From Chromobacterium sinusclupearum (GTDB taxonomy: Bacteria > Pseudomonadota > Gammaproteobacteria > Burkholderiales > Chromobacteriaceae), in contig NZ_PPTF01000043.1 in NCBI RefSeq assembly GCF_002902845.1, forward strand, positions 1 to 64,000: DNA of 64,000 nt, read 5' to 3'. Numbering within the stretch: position 1 is the stretch's first letter; every line of letters begins with the position of its first letter. The notes beneath the pieces were generated by a model. That model was not told the origin of the DNA. It did no database searches and saw only the letters and a list, made by a program, of their open reading frames with translations. The position numbers and the translations under genes are program-made. Below are positions 1 through 9,562 of this stretch, piece by piece.

Positions 1-36
1 CGCTGGCTCTAAATGCTTGAAATTACTGTGCTTTGT

Positions 37-113
37 TGGTCGGGGTGAGAAGATTCGAACTTCCGACCCTCTGCACCCCATGCAGATGCGCTACCAGGCT
101 GCGCTACACCCCG
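37..113 (-). tRNA. tRNA-Pro (anticodon GGG)
   Basis: Read on the minus strand this folds as a complete 77-nt tRNA with the 3' CCA encoded. The 7-base anticodon loop has GGG at positions 34-36, between TCTGC and GCAGA stem arms. It reads CCC/CCU proline codons. It lies just downstream of the MerR-type gene and has its own promoter overlapping the end of that gene. Confidence 0.97.
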
Positions 114-128
114 ACTCAAGAGAAACGT

Positions 129-157
129 AGTCTAACTGATTTATTATTTTTTGCCAA
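129..157 (-). promoter_or_regulatory. Probable sigma70 promoter of tRNA-Pro
   Basis: On the minus strand, TTGGCA (152-157) and TAGACT (129-134) are 17 bp apart, directly upstream of tRNA-Pro. The -35 element overlaps the stop codon region of the MerR-type gene. This is a motif match only. Confidence 0.5.
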
Positions 158-497
158 TACCCGAATCCAGCCATTCCAGGATGGATTCCAACTCGGCGCG
201 CACTTCCTGGGCAGTAATCGGACGCTCGCCTTCACTTCCCATTCCCAGACGCTGGCGAGCGCCCTGTATGGTGAAACCGTCATCGTAAAGCAGCGCGCGT
301 ATTCTGCGCACCAGCAACACTTCATGGTGCTGGTAATAGCGGCGATTGCCGCGCCGTTTTACCTGGCGCAGTTGGGAAAATTCCTGCTCCCAATATCGCA
401 GCACATGCGGCTTGACGCCGGTCAGCTCGCCGACTTCGCTGATGGTGAAGTATCGCTTCGATGGAATCGACGGCAGATCAGCCTTGCTTGTTAGCAT
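144..497 (-). CDS. MerR-family transcriptional regulator
   Basis: A 117-residue DNA-binding protein. The N-terminal winged helix-turn-helix (about residues 14-80) has the MerR-typical sequence [22 protein letters not shown], written here as [10 protein letters not shown] then [11 protein letters not shown], and the RRYY wing. The C-terminal tail is short, without an obvious metal- or drug-binding domain, so the effector cannot be guessed. It overlaps the 3' end of ihfA by 20 bp and ends the pheST-ihfA run. An upstream in-frame TTG at 509, with AAGGGA just before it, is an alternative start that would add four residues. A MerR-type gene after ihfA is a conserved arrangement in beta- and gammaproteobacteria. 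Confidence 0.88.
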   Translation of the reverse strand: MLTSKADLPSIPSKRYFTISEVGELTGVKPHVLRYWEQEFSQLRQVKRRGNRRYYQHHEVLLVRRIRALLYDDGFTIQGARQRLGMGSEGERPITAQEVRAELESILEWLDSGIGKK

Positions 498-780
498 GGT
501 ATTGCTCAACCATTCCCTTGAGTTTCTGGCTTGCGTGGAACGTTACCACACGGCGCGCGGTAATGGGAATCTCTTCCCCGGTTTTGGGATTGCGACCCGG
601 ACGCTGCGGTTTGTCGCGCAGCTGGAAATTGCCGAAACCGGACAATTTCACCGAATCCCCGGACTCCAGCGCCAGCCGGATCTCTTCAAAAAACGACTCG
701 ACCATGTCCTTGGCTTCGCGTTTGTTCAGACCTACCTGGTCAAACAGCAAATCGGCCAGTTCAGCCTTCGTCAAAGTCAT
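478..780 (-). CDS. ihfA: Integration host factor subunit alpha
   Basis: A 100-residue HU/IHF-type protein and alpha half of the IHF heterodimer, which bends DNA sharply at specific sites in transcription, replication and recombination. It begins [10 protein letters not shown], and the DNA-wrapping arm carries [18 protein letters not shown] with the proline that intercalates between base pairs. The open frame extends further upstream, but the ATG at 780 is chosen because GAGGGG lies at normal spacing and the length matches the family. Its position downstream of pheT is the conserved pheST-ihfA order, so it is probably made from the same transcript. Confidence 0.97.
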   Translation of the reverse strand: MTLTKAELADLLFDQVGLNKREAKDMVESFFEEIRLALESGDSVKLSGFGNFQLRDKPQRPGRNPKTGEEIPITARRVVTFHASQKLKGMVEQYHANKQG

Positions 781-838
781 GACATTCCCCTCAAACATCT
801 GAACCAATCGGCGGGCACGCGGCCCGCCCAATTCTCAA

Positions 839-3196
839 TCAAACGCGCAACTGCGCACCCAGCTCCAGCGCCGCCTGCAACAAAGCCTGCATCGCCGGCT
901 CGACATCTTCGTCGGTCAGGGTGCGGCTATTGTCCTGCATCAGCACGCTAAAGGCCAGACTCTTCTTGCCTTCCGCGACGCCTTTGCCACGGTAAACGTC
1001 AAACAATGCGATTTCCGTCACGATGTCGGCCCGCTTCGCCTCGAACGCCGCCAGCAACGCCGCCGCGCTGACTTGCTCATCGACCAGCAACGCCAGATCG
1101 CGGCGAACCGGCTGGAACTTGCTGACCGGCAGCGCCTTGATGCGGCTGCGCGCGGTGACGATGGCCAGATCCAGCTCGAACAGCACCGGCGCGCTAGGCA
1201 GATCATAAGCCTGCACCCACTGCGGATGCAGTTCGCCGATCACGCCTACCACCTTGCCGTCCACCCGCACCTCAGCGCAACGGCCGGGGTGGAAGGCGGG
1301 ATGGCTAGCCTTGCGATACTCGGCCGCCACCGGGTGCAGCAGCGCCTCCACATCGGCCTTCACGTCGAAGAAATCGACGCGCTCGGCCTTGACGCCCCAC
1401 TGCTCGGGCAGGCGCGGCCCCCAGGCCAGGCCAGCCACTTTTTCCGGCTGGTCGAAACCCTGCTCCGCGCGCAGGAACACGCGCGCCGCCTCGAACACGC
1501 GCACGCGGGGCTGCTTGCGGTTGATGTTGCCGACCAGCACGTCCACCAGGCCGCCGATTAGCGTCGAGCGCATCACGCTCATCTGGCTGGCGATGGGGTT
1601 CTGCAGGCGGATGGCCTTGTCGTTGCCGGCGAAATCGCGCTCCCAGCGCTCGTCGACAAAAGCGTAGCTGACCACTTCCTGGTAGTCGCGCGCGGCCAGC
1701 AGATGGCGCAGCTGGTCCACCGGGCGCAGCTCTTCCGGCTGCCGCAGCATGCGCATGGAAGAGCGCGGCGCGTCATCCGGAATCTGGTTGTAGCCGTAAA
1801 CGCGGGCCACTTCTTCGATCAAGTCTTCCTCGATCTCGATGTCGAAGCGGAACGACGGCGCCTGAACGGTGAACACCTCATCCGCCAGGCTGAATTCCAG
1901 ACCCAAACGGCCCAGAATTTCGGCAATCTGTTGCGAGGACAGCGCCACGCCCAATACCTTGGCCACGCGCGCCACGCGCAGCGGGACCGCCGGGCGCGCC
2001 GGCAGCTCGGCCACTTCTTCCACCACCGGACCAGCAGCGCCGCCGCAGATGTCCAGCACTAGGCGGGTGGCGCGTTCGATCGCCTCGCGCTGCAGCTGGA
2101 AATCCACGCCGCGCTCGTAGCGGAAGGACGAGTCGGAACCGAAGCCCAGTTCGCGGGCGCGGCCGGCGATGGCCTTGGGCGCGAAGAAAGCGGATTCCAG
2201 GAAAATATCGGTGCTGGCGGTGGTCACGCCGCTCAGCTCGCCGCCCATGATGCCGCCCAGCGCCAGCACCTTGGCGTCGTCGGCGATCACCAGATGCTTG
2301 TCCTGCAGCGCGACCGTCTTTTCGTTCAGACACAACAGGCTTTCGCCGGCTTGCGCCTGGCGCACGGTGATGCCGCCTTCAATCTTGGCCAGATCGAACG
2401 CGTGCATCGGCTGCCCTTGCTCCAGCAGCACGTAATTGGTGATGTCGACGATGGCCGAAATCGAACGCAAGCCGGAACGCTCCAGGCGCTGGCGCATCCA
2501 GGCCGGCGTCGCGGCGGCGGCGTTGACGCCCTTCACCACGCGGCCCAGGTAACGGCCGCAGGCTTCGCGCGCGACGATCTTCACCGGACGGGTGTCGTCG
2601 ATGCTCGGGGCCACCGGCTCGATGGCTACCGGCGCAAGCGCAGCGCCGGTCAGCGCCGCCACTTCGCGGGCGACGCCGCGGATCGACAGGCCGTCGGCGC
2701 GGTTCGGCGTGATTTTCAGCGTGAACAGCTGGTCGTCCAGGCCCAGGTAGTCGCGGATGCTCTGGCCCACCGGCGCACCGGCCGGCAGCAGCATCAGGCC
2801 ATCCACGTCTTCCGGCACGCCCAGCTCCTTGCCGGAGCACAGCATGCCGTTAGATTCCACGCCGCGCATCTTGGTCGGCTTGATCTTGAAGTCGCCCGGC
2901 AGGATGGCCCCCGGCAAGGCGCACGGAACGCGCACGCCGACGGCCACGTTCGGCGCGCCGCAGACGATCTGCACCAGTTCGCCTGTGCCCACGTCGACTT
3001 TGGTGACGCGCAGGCGGTCGGCGTTTTCGTGCTTGACGCACTCTTTGACTTCGGCGATCACCACGCCGGAAAACGCCGGCGCGGCGGCGACGGTTTCTTC
3101 GACTTCCAGGCCCGCCATGGTCAGCAGGTCGGACAGTTGTTCAGTGTTCAGCGCCGGATTGACCCAGCCTCTCAGCCATTGTTCGGAAAATTGCAT
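839..3196 (-). CDS. pheT: Phenylalanyl-tRNA synthetase beta subunit
   Basis: A 785-residue beta chain of the (alpha-beta)2 enzyme that charges tRNA-Phe in the cytoplasm. In order: an N-terminal EMAP/OB-type tRNA-binding domain (about 40-150), the B3/B4 region that edits mischarged Tyr-tRNA-Phe, the B5 domain, a class II synthetase-like core, and a C-terminal anticodon-binding FDX-ACB domain containing FQPVRRDLALLVDE. The length is normal for bacterial PheT. GGAGC stands before the ATG, and the gene starts 18 bp after the pheS stop, so the two are co-transcribed. Confidence 0.98.
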   Translation of the reverse strand: MQFSEQWLRGWVNPALNTEQLSDLLTMAGLEVEETVAAAPAFSGVVIAEVKECVKHENADRLRVTKVDVGTGELVQIVCGAPNVAVGVRVPCALPGAILPGDFKIKPTKMRGVESNGMLCSGKELGVPEDVDGLMLLPAGAPVGQSIRDYLGLDDQLFTLKITPNRADGLSIRGVAREVAALTGAALAPVAIEPVAPSIDDTRPVKIVAREACGRYLGRVVKGVNAAAATPAWMRQRLERSGLRSISAIVDITNYVLLEQGQPMHAFDLAKIEGGITVRQAQAGESLLCLNEKTVALQDKHLVIADDAKVLALGGIMGGELSGVTTASTDIFLESAFFAPKAIAGRARELGFGSDSSFRYERGVDFQLQREAIERATRLVLDICGGAAGPVVEEVAELPARPAVPLRVARVAKVLGVALSSQQIAEILGRLGLEFSLADEVFTVQAPSFRFDIEIEEDLIEEVARVYGYNQIPDDAPRSSMRMLRQPEELRPVDQLRHLLAARDYQEVVSYAFVDERWERDFAGNDKAIRLQNPIASQMSVMRSTLIGGLVDVLVGNINRKQPRVRVFEAARVFLRAEQGFDQPEKVAGLAWGPRLPEQWGVKAERVDFFDVKADVEALLHPVAAEYRKASHPAFHPGRCAEVRVDGKVVGVIGELHPQWVQAYDLPSAPVLFELDLAIVTARSRIKALPVSKFQPVRRDLALLVDEQVSAAALLAAFEAKRADIVTEIALFDVYRGKGVAEGKKSLAFSVLMQDNSRTLTDEDVEPAMQALLQAALELGAQLRV

Positions 3197-3214
3197 AGTC
3201 GGCTCCGTGCGCGA

Positions 3215-4231
<1,017 letters not shown>

Positions 4232-4289
4232 TCACAGCGGGCATGCGGCATACCCGATCTGATCAGCGCTCTGCTGGCAGATGCCGATA

Positions 4290-4318
4290 GAAAAAAAGGG
4301 AGGCATGTGCCTCCCTTC
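4290..4318 (-). terminator. Intrinsic terminator between rplT and pheS
   Basis: On the minus strand, AAGGGAGGC and GCCTCCCTT form a perfect stem around a 4-nt loop, followed by a run of T (the A-run at 4291-4297). It sits 17 bp after the rplT stop and before pheS, so it can end or attenuate the infC-rpmI-rplT transcript. Confidence 0.9.
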
Positions 4319-4334
4319 AGATCCGTCTGGGCGA

Positions 4335-4694
4335 TTAAGCAGCGAGGCTTGCTTTCGCCTTTTCGACGATCTGCGCAAAAGCCGGCTTGTCGAACACGGC
4401 CAGGTCGGCCAGGACCTTGCGGTCGATTTCGATAGCGGCTTTCTTCAGGCCGTTCATGAACTTGCTGTACGGCAGGCCGTTTTCACGAGCAGCTGCGTTG
4501 ATACGAGCAATCCACAGTTGACGGAACTGACGCTTTTTCTGACGACGGTCGCGGTAGGCGTATTGACCCGCCTTCATCACCGCCTGTTTGGCGATGCGAT
4601 AGACGTTCTTCCGGCGGCCGCGATAGCCTTTCGCCAGGGCGAGGATTTTCTTGTGACGAGCACGTGCGGTTACACCGCGTTTTACGCGTGGCAT
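4335..4694 (-). CDS. rplT: 50S ribosomal protein L20
   Basis: A 119-residue basic protein beginning [20 protein letters not shown] and containing [29 protein letters not shown], given here in parts [10 protein letters not shown] and [11 protein letters not shown]20 is needed early in 50S assembly and binds 23S rRNA; in E. coli it also represses rpmI-rplT translation. The long basic N-terminal extension and globular C-terminal half are intact, with normal length. It lies 13 bp after rpmI in the infC-rpmI-rplT cluster and is followed by an intrinsic terminator. Confidence 0.99.
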
Positions 4695-4707
4695 ATTTCA
4701 GATCTCC

Positions 4708-4905
4708 TTAAGCGTAGGGCATCATGGCGCGAACAGAGGCCATATTGGTTGCATCCACCATGGTGGTGCCACGCAGTTGGCGCTTGTTCTTGGTGGTCTT
4801 CTTGGTCAGGATGTGACGCTTGAAGGCGTAAGAGCGCTTGATACCACCGCTGCCCAACACTTTGAGACGCTTTTTCGCGCTCGACTTGGTCTTCATTTTC
4901 GGCAT
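4708..4905 (-). CDS. rpmI: 50S ribosomal protein L35
   Basis: A 65-residue basic protein starting [20 protein letters not shown], with the typical KRHILTKKT segment. The ATG at 4905 is chosen over upstream in-frame codons because it has an AGGAG-type site (rc of gctcctgct) and gives the family length. A 152-bp gap containing a perfect hairpin separates it from infC; rplT follows at once. Confidence 0.98.
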   Translation of the reverse strand: MPKMKTKSSAKKRLKVLGSGGIKRSYAFKRHILTKKTTKNKRQLRGTTMVDATNMASVRAMMPYA

Positions 4906-5010
4906 GGAAATGCTCCTGCTGAATTTGTTTGGATTAGACACAGGGTGGCCCGGAAAGGCACTTGAAACCGCTGCGTCACGCTTTTAAGGACGTTGCCGAC
5001 CTACAAAATC

Positions 5011-5038
5011 AACACGGCAGAGCGCACTCTGCCGTGTC
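5011..5038 (-). promoter_or_regulatory. Perfect 11-bp hairpin between infC and rpmI
   Basis: ACACGGCAGAG and CTCTGCCGTGT (5012-5022 and 5027-5037) pair perfectly around a 4-nt loop. On the transcribed strand it is followed by TTGATTTTGT, a weak U-tract. It may be a partial terminator, a processing site, or part of an L20-responsive leader for rpmI-rplT. The structure is seen; the role is inference. Confidence 0.55.
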
Positions 5039-5057
5039 GGAACGACGATTATACCGA

Positions 5058-5576
5058 TTATTTCTTCTTCGGCGCAATCATCATTACCATCTGACGGCCT
5101 TCGAGGCGCGGAAACTGTTCCACCGTGCCCACTTCCGCCAGATCGGCTTCCACGCGCTTGAGCAGCGCGAGGCCGATATCCTGGTGTGCCATCTCACGAC
5201 CGCGGAAGCGCAGAGTGACCTTGGCCTTGTCGCCTTCAGTCAGGAAACGGACCAGGTTGCGCAACTTGACGTTGTAGTCGCCATCGTCGGTACCCGGACG
5301 GAACTTGATTTCCTTGATCTGAACCTGCTTCTGCTTCTGCTTGGCTTCGTGACGCTTCTTGGACATTTCGTACTTGTACTTACCGTAGTCCATCAGCTTG
5401 CACACCGGCGGCTGAGCGGTCGGCGAGATCTCTACCAGATCCACGTCGTTCTCTTCGGCCAGAGCCATTGCTTCACGCAGACTGACGATGCCAATCTGCT
5501 CACCTTCCTTACCAACCAGACGGATCTCGCGGGCGGTAATTTCGCCGTTGATCCGTGCTTCGCGTTCCTGAGCTAT
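5058..5576 (-). CDS. infC: Translation initiation factor IF-3, probable AUA start
   Basis: A 172-residue IF3 that binds the 30S subunit and rejects wrong start codons and initiator tRNAs. The N-domain begins [12 protein letters not shown]; the C-domain carries [18 protein letters not shown] and ends MIAPKKK. No ATG is available at the right place. TAGGAGA lies so that an ATA codon (5576-5574) is 8 nt downstream, the ideal distance; a TTG at 5582 is only 2 nt from GGAG. IF3 genes are known to use rare codons such as AUU for autoregulation, so the AUA is chosen. The gene lies 41 bp after thrS. Confidence 0.93.
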   Translation of the reverse strand: MAQEREARINGEITAREIRLVGKEGEQIGIVSLREAMALAEENDVDLVEISPTAQPPVCKLMDYGKYKYEMSKKRHEAKQKQKQVQIKEIKFRPGTDDGDYNVKLRNLVRFLTEGDKAKVTLRFRGREMAHQDIGLALLKRVEADLAEVGTVEQFPRLEGRQMVMMIAPKKK

Positions 5577-5617
5577 AGCCAAATCTCCTAATGAGTAATA
5601 AGTGCGCCGCCGCTGAA

Positions 5618-7519
5618 TCAGGCCTCAGGCATCTCAGCCTTGAGGCGCGCGATAAACGCATCCAGCGTGAGCTGACCCAGGTCTTCGCCCCGGGCGCGCA
5701 CGGCAACCAGTCCGTCTGCCTTTTCCTTGTCGCCGACAATGATCTGATACGGCAACTTTTGCAGACTATGTTCGCGGATTTTATAGCCGATCTTCTCGTT
5801 TCTCAAGTCGAGCTCGACACGGAATCCTTGTTTCTCAAGCGCTTGAGCAATTCCAGACGCATAATCCGCTTGCGCTTCGGTGATATTCATCACCACCATC
5901 TGCACCGGTGCCAGCCAGAGAGGGAAGGCGCCAGCATGGTTTTCGATCAGAATGCCGAGGAAGCGTTCCAGCGAACCCAGCGCCGCGCGGTGCAGCATGA
6001 CCGGACGCTTGCGACTGTTGTCATCCGCCACATATTCGGCGTCCAGACGCTCCGGCAGCATGAAGTCCAGCTGCAGGGTACCACATTGCCAGGAGCGGCC
6101 GAGCGCATCCTTGATGTGATATTCGATTTTCGGACCATAGAAGGCGCCCTCGCCCGGCAGCTCTTCCCACTCGACGCCGCAAGCGCGCAGCGCCTCGCGC
6201 ATGCCTTCCTCGGCCTTGTCCCAGGTGGATTCTTCGCCGATGCGTTTTTCCGGACGCAGCGCCAGCTTGATCGCCACCTTGTCGAAACCGAAGCGGTCGT
6301 ACACTTCCATCACCAGGCGGTGGAAATCCTTGGCCTCCTGGTTGATCTGGTCTTCCGTACAGAAGATGTGGCCATCGTCCTGCACGAAACCGCGCACGCG
6401 CATGATGCCGTGCAGCGCGCCGGACGGCTCGTTGCGATGGCAGGAGCCGAATTCGGCGTAGCGCAGCGGCAGATCGCGATAGGAGCGCAGGCCGCTGTTG
6501 AAGATCTGCACATGGCCAGGGCAGTTCATCGGCTTGACGGCGTAGTCGCGCTTTTCCGACTCGGTGATGAACATGTTCTCGCGGTAGTTCGCGGCGTGGC
6601 CGGAACGTTCCCACAGGTGCGCGTCCATCATCATCGGCGTGCGCACTTCCTTGTAGCCTTCGCGGTTCAGCTTGGCGCGCATGTACTGCTCGACGCTCTG
6701 CCACAGCTGCCAGCCCTTGGGATGCCAGAACACCATGCCCGGCGCCTCGTCCTGCAGGTGGAACAGGTCCAGCTGCACGCCCAGCTTGCGATGGTCGCGC
6801 TTTTCCGCCTCTTCCAGCATGTACAGGTAGGCTTCCAGATCTTCTTTCTTGGCCCAGGCCGTGCCGTAAACGCGCTGCAGCATCTCGTTCTTGCTGTCTC
6901 CGCGCCAGTAAGCGCCGGCCACCTTCATCAGCTTGAACACCTTCAGCTTGCCGGTGGACGGCACGTGCGGGCCGCGGCACAAGTCGGTGAACTCGCCTTC
7001 GCGATACAGAGACAGCACTTCGCCCTGCGGGATCGATTCGATGATCTCGGCCTTGTAGGCTTCGCCAATGCTCTTGAAGTAGGCGATGGCCTCGTCGCGC
7101 GGCAGTTCGTAACGCTCGACCGGAATGTCCTTCTTCGCCAGCTCGGCCATCTTCTTCTCGATGGCGGCCAGATCTTCCGGCGTGAACGGGCGCTTGTAGG
7201 CGAAATCGTAGTAGAAGCCGTTCTCGATCTCCGGCCCAATCGTCACCTGCGCCTCCGGGAACAGCTCCTTGACGGCGTAAGCCAGCAAGTGGGCGGTGGA
7301 GTGACGGATGATGGACAGGCCGTCCGCGTCCTTGTCGGTGACAATGGCCAGATCGACATTGCCGTCGATCAGGTAGCTGGTATCCACCAGCTTGCCATCG
7401 ACGCGACCCGCCAGCGCGGCGCGCGCCAGGCCGGTGCCGATGGATGCGGCCACTTCATGAACCGTTACCGGTTTGTCGAAAGAACGGACCGAGCCGTCCG
7501 GCAAGCGAATGTCTGGCAT
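5618..7519 (-). CDS. thrS: Threonyl-tRNA synthetase
   Basis: A 633-residue class II synthetase. It has an N-terminal TGS domain (1-61), an editing domain with H73-S-T-A-H77 for clearing Ser-tRNA-Thr, the catalytic core with the zinc ligands expected in MNCPGH and DDGHIFC and motif 2 in RGFVQDDGH, and a C-terminal anticodon-binding domain. The length is slightly shorter than E. coli ThrS. TTGGAG precedes the ATG. The upstream leader contains a strong terminator hairpin and a competing stem-loop, so thrS-infC expression may be attenuated. Confidence 0.98.
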   Translation of the reverse strand: MPDIRLPDGSVRSFDKPVTVHEVAASIGTGLARAALAGRVDGKLVDTSYLIDGNVDLAIVTDKDADGLSIIRHSTAHLLAYAVKELFPEAQVTIGPEIENGFYYDFAYKRPFTPEDLAAIEKKMAELAKKDIPVERYELPRDEAIAYFKSIGEAYKAEIIESIPQGEVLSLYREGEFTDLCRGPHVPSTGKLKVFKLMKVAGAYWRGDSKNEMLQRVYGTAWAKKEDLEAYLYMLEEAEKRDHRKLGVQLDLFHLQDEAPGMVFWHPKGWQLWQSVEQYMRAKLNREGYKEVRTPMMMDAHLWERSGHAANYRENMFITESEKRDYAVKPMNCPGHVQIFNSGLRSYRDLPLRYAEFGSCHRNEPSGALHGIMRVRGFVQDDGHIFCTEDQINQEAKDFHRLVMEVYDRFGFDKVAIKLALRPEKRIGEESTWDKAEEGMREALRACGVEWEELPGEGAFYGPKIEYHIKDALGRSWQCGTLQLDFMLPERLDAEYVADDNSRKRPVMLHRAALGSLERFLGILIENHAGAFPLWLAPVQMVVMNITEAQADYASGIAQALEKQGFRVELDLRNEKIGYKIREHSLQKLPYQIIVGDKEKADGLVAVRARGEDLGQLTLDAFIARLKAEMPEA

Positions 7520-7572
7520 GTCAACTCCAACGAGGGCGAGAGGTTTTTGTGATCGAGTCTAAAGCAAAAGGA

Positions 7573-7603
7573 TAAAAAAAAAGTGCGGCCTGAGCCGCAC
7601 TTC
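7573..7603 (-). terminator. Intrinsic terminator in the tRNA-Val/thrS leader
   Basis: On the minus strand, AAGTGCGGC and GCCGCACTT form a perfect 9-bp stem with a 4-nt loop, followed by nine T. It lies after tRNA-Val and 54 bp before thrS. It may simply end the tRNA transcript, or attenuate read-through into thrS. Confidence 0.9.
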
Positions 7604-7616
7604 TTTTTCGCATGGT

Positions 7617-7657
7617 ACAACCCGCAAGGCTCAGCTTCCGTGAGTATGTCGGGTTGT
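7617..7657 (-). promoter_or_regulatory. Possible anti-antiterminator stem-loop ahead of thrS
   Basis: ACAACCCG and CGGGTTGT (7617-7624, 7650-7657) pair perfectly. The loop contains CTGAGCC on the transcribed strand (7634-7628), which is exactly complementary to GGCTCAG in the downstream terminator (7596-7590). The two pairings are mutually exclusive, the geometry of an attenuator. Confidence 0.45.
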
Positions 7658-7701
7658 GGTAGTTCGTAAGGATTTCACTTAACCACTCCATGCATTGAAT
7701 T

Positions 7702-7778
7702 TGGTAGGCACGATCGGATTCGAACCAACGACCCCCACCATGTCAAGGTGGTGCTCTAACCAACTGAGCTACGTGCCT
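7702..7778 (-). tRNA. tRNA-Val (anticodon GAC)
   Basis: A complete 77-nt cloverleaf with encoded CCA on the minus strand. The acceptor stem AGGCACG/CGTGCCT is fully paired and the anticodon loop TTGACAT gives GAC, reading GUC/GUU. A good promoter lies 16 bp upstream and a terminator about 100 bp downstream. Confidence 0.97.
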
Positions 7779-7793
7779 GTCGTCGAGGTGTGC

Positions 7794-7823
7794 ATAGTAA
7801 AAGAAGCCCCCTGTCTTGGCAAG
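7794..7823 (-). promoter_or_regulatory. Probable sigma70 promoter of tRNA-Val
   Basis: On the minus strand, TTGCCA (7818-7823) and TACTAT (7794-7799) are 18 bp apart, placing a start just before the tRNA. Motif match only. Confidence 0.55.
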
Positions 7824-7887
7824 CACTTTTTTGCATCTCCGGCGCAAGCCCCGCGCTTGCTGTATACTAGCGGACTGATTTTGCTAA

Positions 7888-9030
<1,143 letters not shown>

Positions 9031-9168
9031 GCGGGCCGGGCGGGGAACTGCGGCGCTTCGCCGCCGGTCCCATGCCCTTGCCGCGCTCCGTGGTTGGAAA
9101 ACACATGGAGCATGGCTACAATGCCCTGTTTGAATGCAAGTCATAACACGAATTTAGGAGTTTCCCTG

Positions 9169-9495
9169 ATGTCCTTCATTACTCCCGCCTTCGCCGCTGG
9201 CGGCGCTGCGCCCTCCGGCTTCGATCTGATGGGCTTCCTGCCCATGATCGTCATCTTCGTGCTGTTCTGGTTCCTGATGGTGCGCCCGCAGCAGAAGCGC
9301 ATGAAGGAAACCCAGAAGATGCTGTCCGAGTTGCAAAAAGGCGACGAAGTCGTCACCCAAGGCGGCATCATCGGCCGCATCACCAAGACCAGCGAGCAAT
9401 ACCTGACGCTGGAAATCGCGGACAAGGTGGAAATCAACGTACAGCGCGGCGCCGTCAGCGCCAAGCTGGAAAAAGGCACGCTGAAGACCCTGTAA
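9169..9495 (+). CDS. yajC: Preprotein translocase accessory subunit YajC
   Basis: A 108-residue membrane protein associated with SecDF and YidC at the Sec translocon. One transmembrane helix (about residues 20-40, MIVIFVLFWFLMV) is followed by RPQQKRMKE and a cytoplasmic SH3-like domain with LQKGDEVVTQGGIIGRI. The ATG at 9169 is chosen over upstream codons because TTAGGAG lies at good spacing and the protein then begins close to the helix, as in its family. It precedes secD by 67 bp. Confidence 0.97.
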   Translation: MSFITPAFAAGGAAPSGFDLMGFLPMIVIFVLFWFLMVRPQQKRMKETQKMLSELQKGDEVVTQGGIIGRITKTSEQYLTLEIADKVEINVQRGAVSAKLEKGTLKTL

Positions 9496-9562
9496 GCCAC
9501 TCATGGCCGCCACGGAAACCTCCGCAGGCGGCCTTGCTCATTTTCCATCCCAGAACTAGAAC

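Noticed and set aside
5591-7552. 653-codon open frame on the plus strand
   Set aside because: Antisense shadow of thrS with low-complexity composition and no ribosome site of note.
7521-7691. 57-codon leader ORF ahead of thrS on the minus strand
   Set aside because: No ribosome site, few threonine codons, and it runs through the terminator stem; a classic attenuation peptide is not supported.
7573-7701. T-box riboswitch for thrS
   Set aside because: No T-box sequence or specifier loop is visible and T-boxes are not expected in betaproteobacteria.
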